The position numbers were made by a program, and so were the translations under genes. From Thermohalobaculum sp951813525 (GTDB taxonomy: Bacteria > Pseudomonadota > Alphaproteobacteria > Rhodobacterales > Rhodobacteraceae): DNA of 64,000 bases. Position 1 is the first letter of the stretch; every line of letters begins with the position of its first letter. The notes below the pieces were generated by a model. It ran no database searches. It had not been told where the DNA came from and saw only the letters and a list, made by a program, of their open reading frames with translations. The DNA lies in NCBI GenBank assembly GCA_951813525.2, contig CATOTJ020000003.1, forward strand, positions 186,001 through 250,000, read 5' to 3'. Positions 43,400 to 52,493 of this stretch are shown here, in pieces.

Positions 43400-44593
43400 A
43401 TGCCCAGCCCTGACCCGTCCTATCCCCGCGGCCTGATCGTTGCCGGTGCCTGCCTGGTGCAGTTCACCGTGATCGGACTGATGTTCGGCAACGGGTTGTT
43501 CGTGAAAGTGTTCGAAACCGAGTTCGAATGGTCACGGACTTTGGTCGCCACCGCCTCATCGCTGACAATGCCGATGATGGGTGTTTTCGCCATGGCTGCG
43601 GGCCGGTTGAACGATCTTTACGGACCGCGGCTGGTTTTGGCGATCTCCGGCGTGACCTATGGCATCGGGTATATCCTGCTGGGTCAGATCGATGCCGCCT
43701 GGCAGCTTTTTGCGGTCTTCGGCCTGTTTCTGGCCATGGGCATGAGCACGCATGATGTTGTGACATTGTCCGTTGTTGCACGTTGGTTCGAGGCGCGGCG
43801 CGGGATCATGACCGGAGTGGTCAAGGTCGGCACGGCCTGCGGACAGATATCGATCCCGCCATTGATGGCGGTGATGATCGGATGGCTGGGCTGGCGCGAG
43901 GCGGTGATGGTGCTGGGCGCGATGTCGATTGTGCTTTTGCTGATCGCGGCGGCGCTGATGCGCCTGCCCGTCAGGCCGGCCGGGGCAGGCCCCGCCCCGC
44001 CGCAAGAAGGGATCAGCTTTGCCGACGCCAAGTCCGGGCCGATCCTGTGGCGGCTATGCCTGACCCAGTTTCTGTTCTTTCCGATCCTGTTGACAGTGCC
44101 CTTTCACATTGTCGCGCATGGCATGGATATGGGCCTGTCGCGCGAACTGGCGGCGGTGCTGTTGTCTGTTTCGGGCGGCGCCAGCATTGCGGGACGTTTG
44201 GTGGTTGGAACATTTACCGACCGGATCGGCGGGCGGCGGGCCTATATGCTGTGCTTTGCGCCGCTGATCCTGGCCTTGATCGGGCTGCTTTTTATCGATG
44301 TGCCCTGGATGCTGTACGCGGTGATCGGGATCTACGGGTTCGGGCATGGCGGGCTGTTCACCGTCGTTTCACCGACGGTGGCCGAGTATTTCGGAATGCG
44401 CGCACATGGTGCCATCTTTGGGCTGATCCTGTTCTGCGGAACGGTCGGCGGGGCAATGGGGCCGATCCTGGCCGGATGGGTGTTCGACACAACCGGCAGC
44501 TATGCAATTGCGTTCGCGACCCTGGCGGTTTTCGGTTTCACAGGCCTGGCGCTGGTTCTGTCGCTGCCGCGGCGGATTGTGGCGCCTGGCTGA
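43400..44593 (+). CDS. Major facilitator superfamily transporter (monocarboxylate-type)
   Basis: A 397-residue protein with 12 hydrophobic helices. The N-half signature GRLNDLYGPRLVLAISG is the loop 2-3 motif, and the second half contains GRLVVGTFTDRIGGRRAYML. A central loop carries GAGPAPPQEGISFADAKSG. It resembles the oxalate/formate and monocarboxylate branch of MFS, so it may import or export the acid handled by the nearby iorAB or cyclase operons. It is divergent from iorA. Confidence 0.88.
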   Translation: MPSPDPSYPRGLIVAGACLVQFTVIGLMFGNGLFVKVFETEFEWSRTLVATASSLTMPMMGVFAMAAGRLNDLYGPRLVLAISGVTYGIGYILLGQIDAAWQLFAVFGLFLAMGMSTHDVVTLSVVARWFEARRGIMTGVVKVGTACGQISIPPLMAVMIGWLGWREAVMVLGAMSIVLLLIAAALMRLPVRPAGAGPAPPQEGISFADAKSGPILWRLCLTQFLFFPILLTVPFHIVAHGMDMGLSRELAAVLLSVSGGASIAGRLVVGTFTDRIGGRRAYMLCFAPLILALIGLLFIDVPWMLYAVIGIYGFGHGGLFTVVSPTVAEYFGMRAHGAIFGLILFCGTVGGAMGPILAGWVFDTTGSYAIAFATLAVFGFTGLALVLSLPRRIVAPG

Positions 44594-44783
44594 TCCTGCG
44601 CGTGCCCGAAGGCGGGCGCGTCGTTCCGAACGGCGGGCGCGCCCTGCGCCCTTGCAGGCCGCATCGCCCTGCACATCCCCGCTTGTCGCGAAACGTCCTT
44701 GCCGGTACTGTCGCGGTCCGCAATGTGCTTTTGAAAATTCCCCGTGAAAAACACGGTAAATTAAGACGCCCGAAAGGACTGAC

Positions 44784-46115
44784 ATGGCCCAGAAGAGCTT
44801 TGGTTTCGACACCCTGCAAATCCACGCCGGCGCCCGGCCCGACCCGGCAACGGGCGCACGGCAAACGCCGATCTATCAGACCACAGCCTATTGTTTCCGC
44901 GACGCCGATCACGCCGCCGCGCTGTTCAATCTGCAGGAAGTCGGCTTTATCTATTCGCGCCTGACCAATCCGACGGTTGCCGTGTTGCAGGAACGGATCG
45001 CCACGCTGGAAGGCGGCGTCGGCGCGGTTTGTTGCTCTTCAGGTCATGCGGCGCAGATCATGGCGCTGTTCCCGCTGATGCAGCCGGGCTGCAATGTTGT
45101 CGTCTCGAGCCGGCTCTATGGCGGGTCAATCACGCAATTCAGTCAAACGATCAAACGCTTTGGCTGGAGCGCCAATTTCGTCGACATCGACAATGCCAAA
45201 CAGGTCGAGAAGGCAATCGATGGCGATACACGGGCGATTTTCTGCGAGTCGATCGCCAATCCCGGCGGGCATGTCGCCGATATCCCGGCGCTGGCCAAGA
45301 TCGCCGACAAGCACGGCCTGCCGCTGATTGTTGATAACACAACCGCCTCGCCCTATCTGTGCCGCCCGATCGAGCACGGCGCGACATTGGTCGTGCACTC
45401 GCTGACGAAATATCTGACAGGCAATGGCACGGTCACGGGCGGTTGTGTCGTGGACAGCGGCAAGTTCGACTGGTCCGCCAGCGACAAGTTCCCGTCCCTG
45501 TCCGAGCCGGAAGCTGCCTATCACGGCATGAAGTTTCACGAGACATTCGGCCCGTTGGCGTTCACGTTCCACGGCATTGCCATCGGTTTGCGCGATCTGG
45601 GCATGACGCTGAACCCGCAGGCGGCGCACTATACGTTGATGGGGATCGAGACGTTGAGCCTGCGCATGGACCGCCATGTCGATAACGCGATGGTCATCGC
45701 CAAATGGCTGGAGAACCACGGCGCCGTGTCCGAAGTGACCTATGCCGGGTTGAAGTCGTCGCCCTATTCCAGACGTGTAAAGAAGCTGTATCCGAAGGGC
45801 GCAGGGGCGCTGTTCACAGCGCGGCTGAAGGGGGGCTATGCCGCCTGCATGGCCTTTGTCGACAGTCTGGAGATCTTTTCCCATGTGGCGAACCTGGGGG
45901 ATTCCCGTTCCCTGGTGATCCATTCGGCATCGACCACCCACCGTCAGTTGACCCCCGAACAGCGCGAAGCTGCCGGAGCAGGCGACGATGTCGTGCGCTT
46001 GTCGATCGGGATCGAAGATCCGGAAGATCTGATGGCCGATCTGGACCAGGCGCTTAAGGCAGCCGCTGCCGCCGCCAAGCCTGCGCGCAAACCGCGCCGC
46101 AAGAAGGCGAACTGA
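44784..46115 (+). CDS. metY: O-acetylhomoserine aminocarboxypropyltransferase (O-acetylhomoserine sulfhydrylase)
   Basis: A 443-residue PLP enzyme of the Cys/Met metabolism family, making homocysteine from O-acetylhomoserine and sulfide. Motifs: FIYSRLTNPTVAVLQERIATLEGG, VSSRLYGGSITQF, the PLP Lys in VVHSLTKYLTGNGTVTGG, and a late SRSLVIHSASTTHRQLTPEQ. The C-terminus has an Ala/Lys-rich tail (KAAAAAAKPARKPRRKKAN). A GAAAGGACT site precedes ATG 44784. I looked for a SAM riboswitch upstream and saw only a small CCGTG-CACGG hairpin at 44742-44756. Confidence 0.92.
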   Translation: MAQKSFGFDTLQIHAGARPDPATGARQTPIYQTTAYCFRDADHAAALFNLQEVGFIYSRLTNPTVAVLQERIATLEGGVGAVCCSSGHAAQIMALFPLMQPGCNVVVSSRLYGGSITQFSQTIKRFGWSANFVDIDNAKQVEKAIDGDTRAIFCESIANPGGHVADIPALAKIADKHGLPLIVDNTTASPYLCRPIEHGATLVVHSLTKYLTGNGTVTGGCVVDSGKFDWSASDKFPSLSEPEAAYHGMKFHETFGPLAFTFHGIAIGLRDLGMTLNPQAAHYTLMGIETLSLRMDRHVDNAMVIAKWLENHGAVSEVTYAGLKSSPYSRRVKKLYPKGAGALFTARLKGGYAACMAFVDSLEIFSHVANLGDSRSLVIHSASTTHRQLTPEQREAAGAGDDVVRLSIGIEDPEDLMADLDQALKAAAAAAKPARKPRRKKAN

Positions 46116-46285
46116 CCAAGGATCGCCGACTGTTGCGCGGGGGGCCGCCCCGGCGCCAACCTTCCTTCGCAGGAACGGCGCCCGACGGGCAACGCATCGG
46201 ATGTTTCAGGGCCAGGGATGGCCGTTGCTGACGGTCCTGCCCGCTGAATGCAATCGGCGGCCCGGGCCGCGCGATATGAGTTGGC

Positions 46286-47356
46286 ATGAACCTCGACGAT
46301 TTTGATTTCGATCTGCCCGAGAATTTGATCGCGCTGCGGCCTGTGCGCCCGCGACCGGCCTCTCGCATGCTGGTGGCCGACGGGGCGAAGACCGTCGATG
46401 CCCACTTTTCCGATTTGCCGGACTGGTTGCGGCCCGGCGACATGCTGGTCTTCAACGACACGCGGGTTATCCCGGCGCGTCTGTTCGGGGTGCGGCGGCG
46501 CCAGACCCAAGAAGGCGAAAGTAACGTTCAGGTCGAGGCGCTGCTGACCCAACGACTGGCACCCGGCACCTGGCGCGCGATGGCGCGTCCAGCCCGCCGC
46601 CTGAAGCCGGGCGACACGGTGGATTTTTCCGGGCTGAGCGCCGAGGTCACGGCCCGCGATGGCGGCGAGGTCGATCTGCGGTTTGCCTTGGACGGCGCAG
46701 ATCTGGATGCGGCCATTGCCGGGGCGGGCGAGATGCCCCTGCCGCCCTACATCGCCGGGCGCCGCCCGGCAGATGCCCGGGATCGCGAAGACTATCAGAC
46801 GGTCTTTGCCACCCGCCCCGGCGCGATTGCTGCGCCCACGGCAAGCCTGCACTTCGATCAACCGCTGTTGGATCAGCTGGCGGCGGGCGGCGTTTTGTCG
46901 GCGCGCCTGACATTGCATGTGGGGGCCGGAACGTTCCTGCCGGTCAAAGAACGGATCGAAGATCACCGGATGCATGCCGAGTGGGGCGAAATCACACCAG
47001 CGGCGGCCGGGGCGATGAATGCGGCCCGCGCCAATGGTGGGCGCCTGATTGCCGCGGGCACGACCGCGCTGCGCCTGATCGAAAGTGCGGCGGGCGAAGA
47101 CGGTCAGATCCGGCCATGGCAGGGCGAGACGGACATTTTCATCAAGCCCGGCTATCGGTTCAGGGCCGCCGATGGGCTGATTACCAACTTCCACCTACCG
47201 AAATCGACCCTTTTCATGCTGGTCGCAGCGTTGATGGGAACAGCCCGCATGCAGGCGCTTTACGCCCATGCGATCCAATGCGGGTACCGGTTCTATTCCT
47301 ATGGCGACGGTTCGTTGCTGCTGCCCGCGCCCGACGCGGCCCGAAAGAATGGCTAG
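46286..47356 (+). CDS. queA: S-adenosylmethionine:tRNA ribosyltransferase-isomerase
   Basis: A 356-residue enzyme that builds epoxyqueuosine in tRNA by transferring the ribosyl moiety of SAM. Family motifs: DFDFDLPENLIALRPVRPRPASRML, MLVFNDTRVIPARLFG, YQTVFATRPGAIAAPTASLHF, LTLHVGAGTFLPVK, and FIKPGYRFRAADGLITNFHLPKSTLFMLV. Length and order are normal. It stands 170 bp after metY on the same strand. Confidence 0.95.
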   Translation: MNLDDFDFDLPENLIALRPVRPRPASRMLVADGAKTVDAHFSDLPDWLRPGDMLVFNDTRVIPARLFGVRRRQTQEGESNVQVEALLTQRLAPGTWRAMARPARRLKPGDTVDFSGLSAEVTARDGGEVDLRFALDGADLDAAIAGAGEMPLPPYIAGRRPADARDREDYQTVFATRPGAIAAPTASLHFDQPLLDQLAAGGVLSARLTLHVGAGTFLPVKERIEDHRMHAEWGEITPAAAGAMNAARANGGRLIAAGTTALRLIESAAGEDGQIRPWQGETDIFIKPGYRFRAADGLITNFHLPKSTLFMLVAALMGTARMQALYAHAIQCGYRFYSYGDGSLLLPAPDAARKNG

Positions 47357-47467
47357 CCCGCCCGGGCGGCCCTGCGTCCTGATCCCGACACGTTGTGCCG
47401 GTTCCGGGCGAGACCCGCGCGAACCACCTGATCAGAGTGCCCGCACGTTTGGCGACGGAGACAGGTC

Positions 47468-48850
47468 ATGCTGAGTGCGATCCGCAATTCCTGGGCATTG
47501 CTCATGGGGATGATGCTGCTGATGATCGGCAACGGTCTGCAGGGCACGGTGCTGGGTGTGCGCGGCGATGCCGAGGGCTACTCGGCATCCGTTCTGGGCT
47601 TTATAATGTCCGCCTATTTCGTTGGCTTTCTGGGCGGGGCGCAGATTACTCCCTATCTGTTGCGCCGTGTCGGGCACATCCGGGTCTTCGCGGCGCTGGC
47701 TTCGCTGATTTCCGCAGCGTTCATCCTTTTTGCGGCCATCGTTGATCCGATCGCCTGGCTGGCGCTGCGGCTGGTCATCGGATTTTGTTTCTCGGGCGTT
47801 TATGTGGTTGCCGAGAGCTGGCTGAATGACAGCGCCACGAACGAGAATCGAGGCCAGACAATGTCGGCCTATGTGTCGGCACAGATGGTTGGTATTGTGG
47901 TGGCCCAAGCGCTGCTGAACGTCAGCGACCCGGCGGGCTATGACCTGTTCGTCATCATGTCGGTCATGGTGTCGGTGTCGTTTCTGCCGATCCTGCTGTC
48001 TTCCACCCCTGTCCCGGTGTTCGAGACGACTCGGCGCATGTCGTTGGGCGGATTGTTCAAGACATCGCCGCTGGGCTGTGTCGGAATGTTCCTTTTGGGC
48101 ACGACTTTTGCGTGCCTCTTTGGCATGGCGCCCGTTTATGCTGCCGATCAGGGGTTCAGCCACGGCGAGATTTCGCTTTTCGTCGGCGGGATCTATCTGG
48201 GCGGAATGATCCTGCAAATCCCGATCGGGTGGTTTTCAGACCGCATGGACCGGCGGATCCTAATCATGGGGACCACGACGATCGGCGCAGTCGCCGGTGT
48301 GCTTGGGATGCTGGCGGGTGGCAACTTCATACTGCTGCTGATCATCGGCTTTGTGATCGGCGGCGTCGCAAACCCGCTTTATTCTTTGCTGACGGCCTAT
48401 GTGAACGATTTTCTGGATCACGAGGATATGGCCTCGGCTTCGGGCGGGTTGATCGTGATCAATGGCGTCGGTGCCATGGGCGCACCGATCGCCGTGGGGT
48501 TCGTGATGGACGAAATCGGGGCTGGAGGTTTCTTTTTGTTCATTGCCGTCGCGATGGGATTGATCGCCATTTATGCGATGTACCGAATGACACAGCGCCG
48601 GGCGCCCGGCGTTGACGAAACCGGGCCCTGGGTGCCGATGAGCCCGACCGCCGCACCGGTCGCCGCCGATGTTGCCTGGGAACTGGCGGCGCAAGAGGCC
48701 GCCGAGCAGGCAGAGGTGGACATATCGCCGGAAGAAGAAATGAACGGATCGGAAACCGCCGGGCTTGAAATGGGCGCGGATGCGGGGGAGGATAGAGGTC
48801 AGGGCGCATCCCAGATGCCCGGCGAGCCTGCGCTGAACAGGCCCGAATGA
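47468..48850 (+). CDS. Major facilitator superfamily transporter (YcaD/DHA-like)
   Basis: A 460-residue protein with 12 hydrophobic helices in the first 380 residues (MLSAIRNSWALLMGMMLLMIG, GFIMSAYFVGFLGGAQITPY, VIGFCFSGVYVVAESWLND). Second-half loop motif: GWFSDRMDRRILI. The last roughly 75 residues are a cytoplasmic tail rich in Glu and Ala (LAAQEAAEQAEVDISPEEEM), longer than usual. The AESWLND segment is typical of the YcaD-like branch. Substrate unknown. It is followed 9 bp later by a DUF924 gene. Confidence 0.87.
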   Translation: MLSAIRNSWALLMGMMLLMIGNGLQGTVLGVRGDAEGYSASVLGFIMSAYFVGFLGGAQITPYLLRRVGHIRVFAALASLISAAFILFAAIVDPIAWLALRLVIGFCFSGVYVVAESWLNDSATNENRGQTMSAYVSAQMVGIVVAQALLNVSDPAGYDLFVIMSVMVSVSFLPILLSSTPVPVFETTRRMSLGGLFKTSPLGCVGMFLLGTTFACLFGMAPVYAADQGFSHGEISLFVGGIYLGGMILQIPIGWFSDRMDRRILIMGTTTIGAVAGVLGMLAGGNFILLLIIGFVIGGVANPLYSLLTAYVNDFLDHEDMASASGGLIVINGVGAMGAPIAVGFVMDEIGAGGFFLFIAVAMGLIAIYAMYRMTQRRAPGVDETGPWVPMSPTAAPVAADVAWELAAQEAAEQAEVDISPEEEMNGSETAGLEMGADAGEDRGQGASQMPGEPALNRPE

Positions 48851-48859
48851 GGAAGCGGC

Positions 48860-49411
48860 ATGAGCGATATCGAGCGGATATTGGATTTTTGGCTGACCGA
48901 GATCGGGCCCGAGGGCTGGTACGCGGTCAGCGATGAAACAGACGAACGGATTCGCAACGAATTCGGTGATCTTTGGGATCAAGCAATGGCCGGGTCGCTG
49001 GACCAGTGGACAGTCAGCCCGCGCGGCGCGCTGGCCTTCCTGGTCCTGACCGACCAGTTTTCACGCAACATGCATCGCGGCACCGAGGCCGCCTTTGCGG
49101 CCGATCGGCTTGCGTGCCGGGTCGCGAAAGCGGCAATCGGGCGGAGCATGGATCTGGCGATCCCCGAGCCGGAACGCCAGTTCTTTTATCTGCCATTGAT
49201 GCACTCCGAGGTGTTGTCGGATCAAGAGCGATGCGTGCGCATGTTCATGATGCGCCTGCCGGAAATCGGGCCGGAACAGCTTTCGTTTGCGGTCGACCAT
49301 CGCGCGGTGATCCGTAAGTTCGGGCGCTTTCCCAGCCGGAACATGGCCTTGGGCCGCACGGACAGCGAGGCCGAACTGGCCTATCGCGCCGGTGGCGGGT
49401 ATATGAGCTGA
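48860..49411 (+). CDS. DUF924 family protein
   Basis: A 183-residue helical cytoplasmic protein. Family pattern: ILDFWLTEIGPEGWYAVSDETDERIRNEF, LAFLVLTDQFSRNMHRGTEAAFAAD, then FFYLPLMHSEVLSDQERCV and a late HRAVIRKFGRFPSRNMALGR. DUF924 proteins are related by fold to TPR-like helical proteins, and their function is not established. The start lies 9 bp after the MFS gene. A transposon insertion begins 148 bp after its stop. Confidence 0.9.
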   Translation: MSDIERILDFWLTEIGPEGWYAVSDETDERIRNEFGDLWDQAMAGSLDQWTVSPRGALAFLVLTDQFSRNMHRGTEAAFAADRLACRVAKAAIGRSMDLAIPEPERQFFYLPLMHSEVLSDQERCVRMFMMRLPEIGPEQLSFAVDHRAVIRKFGRFPSRNMALGRTDSEAELAYRAGGGYMS

Positions 49412-49592
49412 CCGGCACCCATCCGGTCGGCACCCGCGCCAAGTGCATCACTGAAATGCGCGTCGGCGCATGAATTTTCCCCTCGGGCCGCGTGATCCGC
49501 ACATTTGTTGCGACAGGTTTCGTTGAAAATCATTGGATGGCGCCGTAGCGTTACGAAAGGGGATTATGTAGGAAAGTGCCGAAACGCAGGGG

Positions 49593-49787
49593 TCATTTTC
49601 CCCGCGTAGGCCGGTCCACGTACTTGATTTTGACCGGCTTGGTTAGAGCTTGGACAGCTTCATCGAAGGTCGCATTGACCCGCGCATCTGCTTCTAATTG
49701 CGCCTTTGAGGGCTGGTAATCGGATTGAACGATGTTGACCGTAACCGTGTGGGGCTCGGCCTTGCGCTTGGGTTTTGAGGCGGTCAT
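49593..49787 (-). CDS. Small protein of unknown function in the transposon
   Basis: A 64-residue polar protein (TASKPKRKAEPHTVTVNIVQ, then DYQPSKAQLEADARVNATFDEAVQAL) whose start overlaps the upstream gene by 4 bp. It has no hydrophobic helix. The second half looks like a short helix plus a basic end (VKIKYVDRPTRGK). The gene stops inside a small inverted repeat (CGCGGGG with CCCC) that may end the transcript just inside the transposon end. No family recognised; possibly a partner or regulator of the restriction enzyme. Confidence 0.6.
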   Translation of the reverse strand: MTASKPKRKAEPHTVTVNIVQSDYQPSKAQLEADARVNATFDEAVQALTKPVKIKYVDRPTRGK

Positions 49788-50539
49788 TTACGGCTCCATT
49801 CTGCGTGTATAATACAAGCGGTGAGTTTTATTCCCCGGACAGTGATTTTAGCGTCGGAGCGGTCTATTGCTACGGTGGCAACAACCTTTCCACCCATGAC
49901 GCATTCTATGCGCGGAGCGTCCCGCTCAAATAACTCCAAAGGGGCCGCCTGGATGGCGTCAAAGATATTTCCCGGAATTTCCACAAGCTGGTAAAGGTCT
50001 GGCGCGCGGTCATTAGTCGTCCGAAAGGCCCGCAGCATAATGATGTCACTTACCGCTTCTTGAAACTCACGGAATAACTCTAAAGTCTTGGCGCGGCGCG
50101 AGCGAGCGGTGCGGGTGTCTTGAATCCATGCCGCCTCAGTCAGTTTTGATATGTGTACGGCGTTCCTGGACATATTTCGCGCTGCACTCGATTTTAACGA
50201 GAGTCGCCTATCTGCATCCGATGCTACTTGGACGGTCAAGTCTACGAACCGCCGTGTGGGTGACCCTGGGAGGTCAACTGGCCAGTCCAAATGTTTGCAA
50301 GCATTACGGAATACTGATTCGAAGGCTTTTAGACCTAAAGGCTCAATCGTTGCGCTATGATGGACAGATAATGCCAAGCCGAAATACTCAATCCATGCGG
50401 GGTGAGCAGTGAGCCATGTTCCAGTCTGTCGAATATCGGCACTCGGCGCGTTAGTCAGAGAGTCCATGACCTTTGCCACGAACTCGACCTGGACGGGCGA
50501 GAACTTATCTAACCGGGTCTTCAGGTCATCATGCGTCAT
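49784..50539 (-). CDS. Putative type II restriction endonuclease (PD-(D/E)xK-like)
   Basis: A 251-residue protein whose start overlaps the methyltransferase gene by 4 bp. A candidate nuclease core is VDLTVQVASDADRRLSLKSS, matching the D...(S/E)xK layout of PD-(D/E)xK enzymes (Asp, then LSLK). It is followed by the helix-rich segment NAVHISKLTEAAWIQDTRTARSR seen in some type II restriction enzymes. The coupled methyltransferase would protect the host. The assignment rests on this motif and context, so it is plausible rather than proven. Confidence 0.6.
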   Translation of the reverse strand: MTHDDLKTRLDKFSPVQVEFVAKVMDSLTNAPSADIRQTGTWLTAHPAWIEYFGLALSVHHSATIEPLGLKAFESVFRNACKHLDWPVDLPGSPTRRFVDLTVQVASDADRRLSLKSSAARNMSRNAVHISKLTEAAWIQDTRTARSRRAKTLELFREFQEAVSDIIMLRAFRTTNDRAPDLYQLVEIPGNIFDAIQAAPLELFERDAPRIECVMGGKVVATVAIDRSDAKITVRGIKLTACIIHAEWSRK

Positions 50540-51438
50540 GCGCTTAGTCGACGTTCTATCAAATCAACGAAGGACGGTTTGATCTCAGAACCTACCCACG
50601 GCAAGCCGTGTTCAGCCGCTGCGAGCAGAGTCGTTCCAGCGCCCGCATATGGGTCAAGAACAACACCATTCTTGCGACCGGTAATTGCAAGACAGCGTGA
50701 CGCAAGAGCGAATGGCATCATAGCAGGGTGATCGTCTGACCAATCTTCAAGCCGCCTTACCGGCTCAGTAGGCAAATCCCACACGGAGCGAAGTCTGCGA
50801 CCGCCCGGACCATGGACGGCGTTTATGTCATAGTAGTAATCCTGTGATTTCGATAGCAGAAATACCGTCTCATGCGCTTTTGTCGGACGGTCTCGGACTG
50901 ACTCGGGATGACCATTAGGCTTGTGCCATATAATCTCACTACGAACCCACCAACCCGCGTCCTGGAGCGCAAAGGCAAGACGCCACGGAATGCCAATTAG
51001 GTCTTTGGGCTTCAGCCCGTCTGGCGTTGGAGGTCTTACGGTCATTGCCCGAGCGCGATTTTTTTTGTCAGGCGCTCTGTATCGGCGGTTCCCGGAAGTA
51101 AACACGTCTCCCACATTGAGCCATACGGTGCCGTCTTCACGGAGGACCCGGGATACTTCAGAAAAGGCTTCGACTATTGCGCCAATATAGCCCTGAAGGC
51201 TCTCGTCTCGCCCGGTTTGATTTTCCACCCCATAGTCTCGAAGAGACCAGTAGGGCGGTGAGGTAAGGACTGTTTGTACCGATTCGTCTGGTAGAATAGA
51301 CAGTGCTGCCTGAGCATCGCCACACAACAATAGGCACTCTGAAATCTCTGAGAAGGGGTCGCGATCTAAGGTATTTATTCGTTTGAAGGCTGGGTACGGT
51401 GCATCATCATGCCAAGAGTGCTGCGCCGCACCGCTCAC
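50536..51438 (-). CDS. Site-specific DNA methyltransferase (beta class, N4-cytosine/N6-adenine)
   Basis: A 300-residue enzyme. The catalytic motif IV is TSPPYWSLRDYG near the N-terminus, and the SAM-binding motif I is DPYAGAGTTLLAA near the C-terminus, giving the beta-class order. SPPY suggests N4-cytosine, although N6-adenine is possible. Other segments are GLKPKDLIGIPWRLAFALQ and WWVRSEIIWHKPNG, typical of this class. Its ends overlap the transposase and the putative endonuclease by 4 bp, so all are made from one transcript. Confidence 0.93.
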   Translation of the reverse strand: MSGAAQHSWHDDAPYPAFKRINTLDRDPFSEISECLLLCGDAQAALSILPDESVQTVLTSPPYWSLRDYGVENQTGRDESLQGYIGAIVEAFSEVSRVLREDGTVWLNVGDVFTSGNRRYRAPDKKNRARAMTVRPPTPDGLKPKDLIGIPWRLAFALQDAGWWVRSEIIWHKPNGHPESVRDRPTKAHETVFLLSKSQDYYYDINAVHGPGGRRLRSVWDLPTEPVRRLEDWSDDHPAMMPFALASRCLAITGRKNGVVLDPYAGAGTTLLAAAEHGLPWVGSEIKPSFVDLIERRLSA

Positions 51439-52418
51439 GACCGTGCTCCATTCGACAGCCCGTTATCCGCGATCAATTCCCGATAACGCAGCCGCTTGCC
51501 AATCGCCCCGCTGGCAACCGCAGCCATAATGTCGATTGTGTCTTCCTCACGGAGATTATGGCGGGCGGCAAACTCTTGAACGTAACGGTCCAGGTGTTTC
51601 GGACTGAGCTTATGGAACGTTCCCTTGTGGGCGCGCTTGAACATACTCCACAGCGACTCAATCCCATTGGTATGAACGTCGCCCCGGACGTATTCGGACA
51701 GCGAGTGAGTGACTGTTTCGTGATCAAAGGGCAGGCCCTGATAGGAAGCGGCATCGTCCGTATAGACCGAGGCGTTCAGTGCCGCGTGATCGGCAACAAA
51801 GCCGTGCAGGGTTTCGGTGTCCGTCCGTTCTATCGTCTTGGCCGCAACCTTGTTGGTTTTGCGATCCTTGGCTCCGATGATGGCGGACTTGCCGACCGGA
51901 CCGCGCCCGGTATTCTTGAGCGCCTTGCGCTGCTTGTTTGACATACTGTGCCGTTTTGATCCCACGTAGGTCTCGTCAACCTCAATCGGCCCCTCAAACA
52001 CCCCACCCTTTTCAGCCAAGGCAACTCGCAGCCGGTGCGCCAAGAACCAAGCGGAACGCTGATTGATATTGAGATCACGGTGTAGCTTCACGGAGGACAC
52101 GGATTTAAGGCTTGTGGAGAGCAAATAAGTGGCGATCATCCATACTTGAAAACCGAGCTTTGACCCCTCCATCACCGTACCGGTCTTTGCGCTGAAACGC
52201 TTGGCACATTCCTTCTCACGGCAGCGGTACGGCATGGATTTGTGTTTCGCGCCCGTTTGAACGTTCAGAGATCCGCAATGCGGGCAGGCTATGCCATCGG
52301 GCCAGTGCCGCTCGATATACCATGCCTCGGCGGCTCTATCGCTTGGGAATTGGCGGAATAATTCGACCATTGAGATTCCCTTGCGATTGGACTTTCCTAC
52401 TGTACGATGTTTGGCCAT
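51435..52418 (-). CDS. IS1595-family (ISXO2-like) transposase
   Basis: A 327-residue transposase. The N-terminus has a zinc ribbon (CPHCGSLNVQ, YRCREKECAKRF). The DDE-type catalytic domain shows VDETYVGSK (first Asp), SVYTDDAASYQG (second Asp) and HTNGIESLWSMFKRAHKG (third acidic position). The frame is intact and the element ends are perfect. It is the first gene after the right-end hairpin, and its last 4 bases overlap the methyltransferase start. Confidence 0.93.
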   Translation of the reverse strand: MAKHRTVGKSNRKGISMVELFRQFPSDRAAEAWYIERHWPDGIACPHCGSLNVQTGAKHKSMPYRCREKECAKRFSAKTGTVMEGSKLGFQVWMIATYLLSTSLKSVSSVKLHRDLNINQRSAWFLAHRLRVALAEKGGVFEGPIEVDETYVGSKRHSMSNKQRKALKNTGRGPVGKSAIIGAKDRKTNKVAAKTIERTDTETLHGFVADHAALNASVYTDDAASYQGLPFDHETVTHSLSEYVRGDVHTNGIESLWSMFKRAHKGTFHKLSPKHLDRYVQEFAARHNLREEDTIDIMAAVASGAIGKRLRYRELIADNGLSNGARS

Positions 52419-52451
52419 GAAACTGTCCCCTGATTAATGTGGCCAATTTAC

Positions 52452-52493
52452 AGGAAAGTGCCGAAACTGTCAAACACTTTTCGGCACTTTCCT
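52452..52493. repeat. Subterminal hairpin at the right end of the transposon
   Basis: AGGAAAGTGCCGAAA (52452-52466) and TTTCGGCACTTTCCT (52479-52493) are perfect inverted 15-bp arms separated by 12 nt. The outer arm is part of the terminal inverted repeat, so the inner arm is an extra, inverted copy of the end sequence, 34 bp upstream of the transposase start. It could serve as an additional transposase-binding site or a control hairpin. Confidence 0.75.

Noticed and set aside
44690..44783. Possible SAM riboswitch upstream of metY
   Set aside because: Only a 5-bp CCGTG/CACGG hairpin was seen; the conserved SAM-II or SAM/SAH core elements I know were not recognisable.
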